Position numbers and translations under genes: made by a program. Below, in pieces: positions 57,118-64,000 of a DNA stretch of 64,000 bases. Each line of letters begins with the position of its first letter. Position 1 is the stretch's first letter. The stretch comes from Tethya wilhelma (lineage: Eukaryota > Porifera > Demospongiae > Tethyida > Tethyidae), in contig CAXIPT010000004.1 of assembly GCA_964030475.1 (NCBI GenBank), positions 3,518,535 through 3,582,534 of the forward strand, read 5' to 3'. Below the pieces are notes generated by a model that saw nothing but the letters and a program-made list of their open reading frames with translations, ran no database searches and was not told where the DNA came from.

Positions 57118-57330
57118 TTCTTAAGGCTGTCTGTTTTAAGGGTGTGGTGGCAAATTGTTTTATATACCCTTAAGGGTGTGGTGGTAGAGTGGTTTTATCT
57201 ACCCTTAAAGGTGTGGTGGCAGAATATTTTTATATAATACCCTTAAGGGTGTGGTGGCAGGGACTCTTATGCATGTATAGAGTGGTTCATACATAAGGGT
57301 GTGGTGATAGGGAATACCCTTAAGCATCAG
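57118..57330 (-). repeat. Promoter-like minisatellite array 6
   Basis: The best example of the relation: units of about 40 bp read, on the minus strand, CCACCACACCCTTAAGGG followed by TATATAAAA, the same text as gene A's promoter including the TATA box. About five units are present. Confidence 0.82.
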
Positions 57331-57570
57331 ACTGGTTTAATACACCAATTTGATCGTGTTTTTTTGCTGTCACTTATTTTCTGATAATTTTACTGTAGTC
57401 GTTCTAACATAGACACCATCCTAATTTAGGCGCCGTTTAGCCCTGACCACAATTATTACGGTTCCAATTAGAGCTTTTTGGAAGCAAGTTATTTTCAGGC
57501 AGCGCCTATTTGAATTGGAACCGATATTGACATGTGGCCGCAAAAGTGTCAAAAACAGTAGTTTGCAGTG

Positions 57571-57934
57571 CAGGGGCGTAGCCAGGGGGGTGCTCAGGGT
57601 GCTCGAGCACCCCCTTTGCCACTGAGCGGAAGCGCAAAAACCATTAATAATTGGATTTATTAATCAGTAATCAAGCCTTTAAAAATCTCTATTTCTTACA
57701 TATTTGTTGCTTGAAGCTATTTTCCAAGCTCATCTATGTCAGAGCTCTTGATAAACAAACTTCAGAACCGTTTAATTCACGCTAGATCGATCGAAAGCGC
57801 TTTTCAGCAATAGTTCAAAGGTCGTGATATCGGTCACGTGACCCAAAAGTGGGCGTGGCATCACCAAAATTTTCGCCGCGCTCCGCGCGCACAGTTTTAG
57901 CACCCCCTTACTCTAAATCCTGGCTACGCCCCTG
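57571..57934 (+). mobile_element. MITE with perfect CAGGGGCGTAGCCAGG ends
   Basis: Perfect 16-bp inverted ends and flanking CAGTG on both sides (5-bp target duplication). The interior is shared with 6577-6936. Confidence 0.9.
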
Positions 57935-58043
57935 CAGTGGGCAAGTATCTGCAGCTATTTTACTGCTTTTTAGCATAGATCGAAGGTTATTAGCAGTTTT
58001 GCACAGTTGACAAGTGAGAATTGCTGGTCAGTGAAGTTCCAAC

Positions 58044-58733
58044 TCAGGTAGGTTAAGGAATGGTTACAAAAAGTGGCCAAAATTAGTATTCATATTATGC
58101 GAAAAGTGAATAACTTGTGATTTATTAATCATACTGAAATGAAAACACGATATGATGCTAACCTAAAGATTTCAAGAAAATTTGCGTGATAGCCATAGTC
58201 ACATGACCTCTAATTTCTGCTGATTGAGCAAATTTTAAAAGTACGTCTAAAACTGTATGGAATTGACAGCTGCATGATTACCTTAAAAAGCTCAAAAATT
58301 GTAACAACTCCACATTTTCATAATGAAAATTTTTTGCTTCGTTAAGAAGTAATTAGTCACAAAACACCAATTTCTATTTAATGCACACCCATTTCGAGAC
58401 TTTTAAATGCCATAACTTAAACACAAAGCGAAAATCCCTAAATTTGAAAATGTGAAGATGTAGATTATCTTGACCTAATTTAGTGATGTAAATATTGAAA
58501 CTGAAAATCACTTCTTTGTTAGGGTAAAATGCATACATTCATGTGCACTTTTTGTTTGCCGATTCAGCAGAAATAAAAAGTCATGTGACTATCATTATGG
58601 AATTAGTTAGTTTAAAGTATTTTGCTTTGGAACATTTCTTGTTTCTATGGATATAGTAACTATAGTAACAAAGTTATGGTCTTCTCGCATAATTTTTCTG
58701 TTAATTAGAAATACCTTTCCTTAACCTACCTGA
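58044..58733. mobile_element. DNA transposon, 690 bp, TCAGGTAGGTTAAGGAA ends
   Basis: 17-bp inverted ends TCAGGTAGGTTAAGGAA / TTCCTTAACCTACCTGA. Inner arms share TCACATGAC and TCTGCTGA motifs in inverted order. No coding frame. Confidence 0.78.
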
Positions 58734-59326
58734 GAAGTCTTGGTCGAGTCATAATGGTACTCGAGTGGGTGACCAAAACTGAATCTAGTCAGTCCTGGTT
58801 GAAGTTTTGAGTTCTTGTAGTACTGAAAGCAAGCTACTTTTCAAGTTTTGTCTTCTATGTCAGCTACTCGTTGAAATTCTGAGCTTGAGCTCGCAAAGTT
58901 CAAAAACAGTTCTAATTCAGAGGTGCTGTCAGTAGCCTGTAACCAGCTTAGTCAATTTTTCAGTTTCAATTAGTGGCGCCTTTCGACACTGAAATTAATT
59001 TTTAGTGGCGCCTAGAACGAATACGGTACATGCTGCTGATCTAAGTTTTTGAGAGAACTAACAATACTACTGGTAGTTTCAGCCATCCTTACCATGGAAA
59101 CACTCAATGCACTTCTGACGTTATTCATGTGACCTAAAATTAATGTGTAACTTGAAAAGCTGGGAAAAGTCTGTAAACAAGGCTTGCTAGTCATAGTAGG
59201 TTGTTCACAGGAAATTTATAATCTTAAGGGAATCTCTATGGGCTCTGCAATGCTCCCCGGATTCACCAAGATCTGCCCTATTGCCGTCTTCATTGCTGTT
59301 TTTGGGTGAATTGCAAATGTAGGACT

Positions 59327-59384
59327 AGTAGTTTCATCATGAAACTACTATTTTAGGATCACTGCAGTGCAGTGATCCTAAAAT
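59327..59384. repeat. Two abutting near-perfect palindromes
   Basis: First: AGTAGTTTCAT-C-ATGAAACTACT, 11-bp arms. Second, starting at the next base: ATTTTAGGATCACTGCA-G-TGCAGTGATCCTAAAAT, 17-bp arms. Each has a single-base centre. Confidence 0.9.
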
Positions 59385-59791
59385 TACTGCAGTTTTTGTG
59401 AAAATGTTGGGAGCACTATACAGCCCGAATTGAACTCATACACACTCTGTCAGGAATGGCACGCTTAGCGCTCCTACGTATATAGCTAGCTGTTCAAGTT
59501 ATGCGTTGAAAAGTGCATGGGAGGGCCTGGTATATATATGATGGCATGACATAACTGTACTGTCGATCCTTATCATAGCAGTGAGCTCTTACGATGGCTC
59601 CAATAGCTTTGCTCCAACTGACTGTGGATTCACTCCTCAATGTTCTTGGTTCCTCCAGTCAGTGCTGGCACAATTAAAAAGCGTACTGAGATTGTTTATA
59701 GATTGCTAATATGTTTATATGGGAGGGAGAGAGTAGACCTGGTAGTTCTAATTAACCTTTGGCGTGCACATGCGCAGCAAGGGTTACGGTA

Positions 59792-59984
59792 GTTGTTTTG
59801 TATGTCTGTCTGTCTGTCTGACAGATTTTCTAGAACAGAAGGCCCTGGCAGTCTTCAAAAGTGGCATACCAAGGTAAAATAATCCATATNGTTCTTTTGT
59901 ATGTCTGTCTGTCTGACAGATTTTCTAGAACAGAAGGCCCTGGCAGTCTTCAAAAGTGGCATACCAAGGTAAAATAATCCATAT
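59792..59984. repeat. Direct repeat flanking N 59890
   Basis: 59792-59889 and 59891-59984 are the same sequence apart from one GTCT unit and one substitution (GTTGTTTT versus GTTCTTTT). This looks like two contig ends that should have been merged. Confidence 0.9.
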
Positions 59985-62008
59985 TATCTAAAAAAAATTA
60001 CACACAGCATTCAACAAAACCTTGTAGATCTGAGGCATCTCTGAGCGCTAAGCTTCGACGCTACACCTGCTAATCATGCCCATTTTAGTGTGCATTATTT
60101 AGAATTGACTAACCATCAGTGCCACATTTTCACTGTGCTAGAAGCATGCAGAAGGAGTTGAGGGGCAACTAACTTACTTTGTAGGTAAATTTAGCAAGCA
60201 ATAACACCGTGCAGGCTATACTCTTATTTATAATGCTGTTTTTGCGTATGTTCTAAGGCATGACAGAGCTGATGAACGATCACTGGACATCAGTTATGTG
60301 AATCTCTTTATTCTCAATGTCATCTTATATTCAGTGTATATTCATATTGAATTGTTCATGTAATCAGTAGGGAGGGAAGGCCACAAGCTCTCTCTGGGAC
60401 TATATAGGGAGTGGCGACTTCCATATAATTTTGATCTGTTTCTTGACTTTCATTTTAATTGGCCATGGTCATGGCACAGGGCACATATATGGGACTGGAG
60501 TTGCCACCCCCTCCATGGATCAGAATGGCTTTATGCCTATATCTGTACATCGTAATTATAACAACTATATATAATATAGTTAGTCCTGTAGTGACCACAT
60601 TCATCAATTCATGTTTGTTTACATTTATATACACTTGGTTTTCTGCATGCAATTTCCTGGTCACACCTGTCTAATGATCTTACTATCACTACCATCTTCG
60701 ATGCGTTTAGGTTCTTATCACCTCTGTTATCAACTTAACACTGCCTGCATGTACCACATCTTTTAACCTTATGCTTTCTGTCTAGGATATTCTTAGGTAC
60801 ACTACACTCACTATTTTTAGTAGCTTAGGGATTTTTGTATAAATACCCAGAGTTTGTAGCTACTATACACTTCATCATTTTCACTCCTGCAACATCAATT
60901 CTGATTAAAGTTTGTTAGTAGTACAATCTCAACTACCACAGTCCCTTTGGATAATATAATGCAGTCACATCCCAGAGGGGAACATGAATTAGCCTAGCTT
61001 TGTGTAAAGAGATATAGGTTCTCGATGACCTACTTGTTGAGCCTCTTAGAAGAGTTCCCTGTTAACCAATGCATATGATGACTCATAAAACATCGCACCG
61101 AATATATACTTTATTAATTTTATCATTGTTGTGCTAAAACACGCCACCAGGAGGCGCAAATGTGGGGGGAACACATACATTGACACTGAGAACAAAACAG
61201 ATATAAAATAAAAACAAAAATGAGGAGAGAGATTAAGTTCCAGTCTTCACCAATGACTTCCGAGAACACTGTTGTCGTAAACGGGTCCTATGGGCAATAG
61301 GAGCCCAGAACAAGTACCACGAAGCTAACCTCACCCCTGGAGTTTGTGTAGATTGTTGTGATGGTGGCTTCAGTTGCACTGTTGGTCTCCGGTCAGCAAG
61401 TCGGTTGTGAAGGTTGGTTCTGTTCACTTCAGTGATGACACAAGCGTGAGTGATGTGGACACAGATGACTCTGCCGACAACTTTTTCTCCCTCTCTTATA
61501 GCAAACCCAACTAGCTATACTGTGACCCTCCTATCATGATTATTCGATCATCTACCATGCAACACTTCACCTACTGGCTACCCACCTTATAATCCTTTTT
61601 AAAATAATTATTGTTGACTTGAGCTAGACTATCCTCCACTGGTTGGATGGCCTCTCTAAGAGACCCCAGGCTTCGATCTGCTTTTTTACCCAAGTAACAT
61701 AAGAACATTCAGATACTTTCAGAGGGATATCCTCTTCACTAAGTCAACCCTATAATTATAGATTCTCCATTTCTCAGTGGTGTGCAGGAGCACTCCTAGC
61801 TGTTTATAATAACAACCATGTAGTGTACAATACAGTCACCATCTTTTCTCTTTGGCCTTGTAAGCATTTATACGCATAGCCCAGGCACACTTTATGTGCT
61901 GAATGTCCAGAACTCCAACTTGGCAAGAGCAGATAATTATGATATTGTGTATAATTTTTAAAATTATTATTGTAATTGTATGCATGAGATTTGACATGAA
62001 TGATTAAT

Positions 62009-63463
62009 TCAACACCTCTTTTTTAGAAGTACAACTTTAACAATTTCATGAAACATCCTATGCTTTTCGCTAAGTCTACCATCATTAACACAAAAAACTT
62101 TTTTACTATATTTTAGAACAGGTGTTAAACTCATCGGGTAGTCTACACGACAACCATCACCAAGCCTGTCATATGCCACATCCCATCCAGCTGGAAATAT
62201 ATCAGTGTCAAAGTCACCTTGATAGTAAAGTCTACCTTCACCATTACTTCTAGCTCTACCTTTACTACTGAACAAAAACTTAAAAACATGAAAAGGGAAG
62301 TCTACGTTAAACTCGCACATACGAATTTTTCCTAAGCTTAAGCTACGATTAACATTATCTATAAATACACTAACACTATCCCAAATAACTCTTTTTTCAG
62401 GGTTAGGATGGTAGAATGATCTGTAACAAAATAATAATGTATAGCCAGATCCGATGAGACGTTCAAGTGCACTTACTGTAATGTTGTCTCAGCAATGTCA
62501 TCTTCCAGAACCCAACTAGCGTCTTCTTTCCTACATCCTTGCCATAATACCAAGTATTCCTTCTTACCCTGAATGACTTATCTTTGAAAAAATTATTTTA
62601 CAACAGAACAAATATTTACCTTCTGGGATTTGCATTGTCTGTCAACAATAAGCCTCTCCACTTTACGCAAACCACCACTTGGTACCATTAACCTGGGCTT
62701 TTTAGTTCTGGATCCAGATTTGGGAGCATGTAAGAGAGTCAAAAGGAAAGAGTGTTATATATACGGCAGCTCCAGTATGTTTTATTGTGGCACTATAGCA
62801 TGCTTATGGTATAATGCATGTAGGATTCAGTCGAGCACCACAATACACATGTTCATCTAATACTATATTATTCACAGGATGTCACGGCCTCATAATACAG
62901 TACAAACTCGATTATCCATACCAAACTAGTCTGGAACGAGACTATAAGGTTAAATTTGGGCAGAAATTAATGATGCTACAATTTCAATAAAGTAGGGTGG
63001 AGTCTGCTTGGATACTTGTTCTAATCAACTGTGTGCTGAGGTGTTTGGATAGTTATCCATGCTGATCAAAATCAATAGGCTCACTTCATTGGTGTTGTCC
63101 CTGTACATGTGCGCTTTTTCAATTCATCACTCAAATCATACTCGTAGAGACTTTCCTCACTAGAGCTGCTGGTAAGCATCCTGAATAAAACAACAAGATG
63201 TCAACATAGCTATGTATAGTTGTGAAGACAGCCTACAACCTTTTCCTATTTGCATCATGGCTGGTGGGTAGCAGTGATTCAGGTAGCTCTTCATCAGAGT
63301 CTGACTCACTGGATACAATCTGAATGACAGGACTAGAACTTCTATGACCCTGCCAGTGTAATACATATAGTGGTGGACGGGAATTTATCGAAATATAAAG
63401 CTTACTTTTAGTTTCAGAGTATCCATCTGTTGAGAAGCTGAGAAGAAATGATTGCACGTGCAT
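62009..63463 (-). CDS. Chromodomain protein, five exons
   Basis: Minus-strand exons in order: 63463-63240, 63180-63085, 62707-62620, 62568-62477 and 62420-62009. They total 912 nt (303 residues) with matching phases (2, 2, 0, 2). The N-terminal part is acidic and serine-rich (SSESDSDEELPES; SSSSEESLYEYD), followed by a basic KKPR patch. The chromodomain spans about residues 117-165: KVERLIVDRQ, then KKEYLVLWQGC, then DASWVLEDDI. Of the three aromatic cage positions of HP1-type domains only the W of LVLW is kept; the first is Arg and the third Cys. The C-terminal 130 residues have no assigned domain. It may be a host nuclear protein or a domesticated retroelement chromodomain. Exon 1 is the least certain. 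Confidence 0.75.
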
Positions 63464-63719
63464 GGTTCCTAGCTGTTGACGACCTTTTCCGGTTTATAAT
63501 ATTCCTGTTTCTGCCTTATGGCGCATGGCCAGTATAATGAGCTGATGTGCTAATGAGCTGATGTGTATTTTATGCAGGCGAATCAATTAAGAGTAATGTT
63601 TTTTTTTTTTATTATTATTGACATAGATATGATCATGTTATTAATTTCATGAGGGGAAAGGGAATTGCATGATTGCATGTAATTAATGATGAACATGATT
63701 ACATTTACTAATAAATAAC

Positions 63720-64000
63720 TCAAGGAACAGATGCATGTTTGTCAAGAACATCCAGTACGCTATTAATTTCAGCATTAACTGTTTGCCAACCACCACCAAT
63801 ATAATCACTGTAATAATGTCTTCCAGTGATCTTTGACAGCACTTTGAACGAAGGATTGCCAACTTCAAAATAGGGCTCCATCTCAAACGCCATAGCATCG
63901 TCACGAAGCCACCACAAATGAACCAGTCCTGCTCCATGCACCCCTAGGAGAACATTTGCTTCATTTGCAAGTCTAACTTGCTCACAAAAGGGGTACTTTT
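63720..64000 (-). CDS. GT61-type glycosyltransferase, C-terminal exon (EOGT-like), 5' part outside window
   Basis: Minus-strand frame open from the window edge to a TGA at 63720-63722, about 93 residues. It contains the GT61 C-terminal signature: VLLGVHGAGLVHLWWLRDDA, then MAFEMEP, then NPSFKVLSKITGRHYY. In the family (EOGT and plant GT61 enzymes) VHGAGL lies in the sugar-nucleotide-binding region and is followed by the Glu-x-x-Pro type end. EOGT transfers GlcNAc to EGF repeats in the ER; whether this protein does so cannot be told from this exon. It is transcribed in the same direction as the chromodomain gene, 256 bp upstream of that gene's start. Confidence 0.75.
   Translation of the reverse strand, partial: KYPFCEQVRLANEANVLLGVHGAGLVHLWWLRDDAMAFEMEPYFEVGNPSFKVLSKITGRHYYSDYIGGGWQTVNAEINSVLDVLDKHASVP

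Larger units (their letters stand above)
58734..62008. other. Gene-poor interval with repeats and one possible remnant frame
   Basis: Contains back-to-back palindromes (59327-59384), the N-flanked overlap (59792-59984) and repeat W (60020-60110). A minus-strand frame at 61233-61427 is basic and Gln/Arg-rich, and may be the end of a retroelement polyprotein; I cannot confirm it. No exon chain was found. Confidence 0.4.

Noticed and set aside
57118..57330. CRISPR-like array (short repeats with spacers)
   Set aside because: Repeat length and spacing vary, units are degenerate, the genome is eukaryotic, and the units match a promoter.
61233..61427. Basic 64-codon minus-strand frame as a retroelement gene end
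   Set aside because: Composition is suggestive but there is no diagnostic motif, so it is mentioned only as part of the interval.

Overview
ORGANISM. This is eukaryotic, AT-rich DNA with short GT-AG introns, dense small transposons and rapidly duplicated lineage-specific secreted proteins. An RNF213-like fragment, a GT61 glycosyltransferase end, a chromodomain gene, DIRS-like, GIY-YIG/Penelope-like and LINE reverse-transcriptase remnants all point to an early-branching animal, most likely a demosponge. That placement is inference; no marker gene settles it. Five isolated Ns (33297, 45123, 46682, 48790, 59890) show that this is a draft scaffold.

LAYOUT. 1-2960: a five-exon gene for a small secreted eight-cysteine protein, whose promoter and first two and a half exons are tandemly duplicated. 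3-14 kb: gene-poor, with repeats and a broken DIRS-like RT. 14-52 kb: the core of the window, eight single-exon genes for one family of about 210-222 residue secreted proteins (A-H), plus a partial tandem copy at 17.6 kb and a decayed relic at 56.2 kb. They fall into type I (A, C, E, G) and type II (B, D, F, H), arranged as neighbouring I/II pairs: tail-to-tail for A/B, E/F and G/H, head-to-tail for C/D. 45.1-46.7 kb: an RNF213-like fragment on its own N-bounded contig. 53-62 kb: mostly transposon debris. 62.0-63.5 kb: a five-exon chromodomain gene that has to be assembled across introns. 63.7-64.0 kb: the last exon of a GT61-type glycosyltransferase.

CENTRAL OBSERVATION. All eight family genes carry the same short upstream module: ACTCATGCTAAATCAA, a few bases, then ACCACACCCTTAAGGGTATA running into a TATA box. 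It is clearest in type I genes and degenerate in D and the type II genes. Six tandem-repeat arrays (6.0, 19.4, 29.6, 39.3, 41.7 and 57.1 kb) are built from the same core promoter sequence, all in the minus orientation, and a full module without a gene sits at 29.75 kb. The family and its promoter thus appear to spread and amplify together. The proteins have a signal peptide, a conserved N-glycosylation site before a W-C-x-C motif, a strongly conserved C-terminal half and a variable loop. No known family is identified, so the function is open.

CAUTION. An 895-bp near-identical inverted repeat ends exactly at Ns 33297 and 48790, and a 94-98 bp direct repeat flanks N 59890. These look like unmerged contig overlaps, so order and orientation between about 33.3 and 48.8 kb may be wrong. 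This bears on the orientations of E, F and G.
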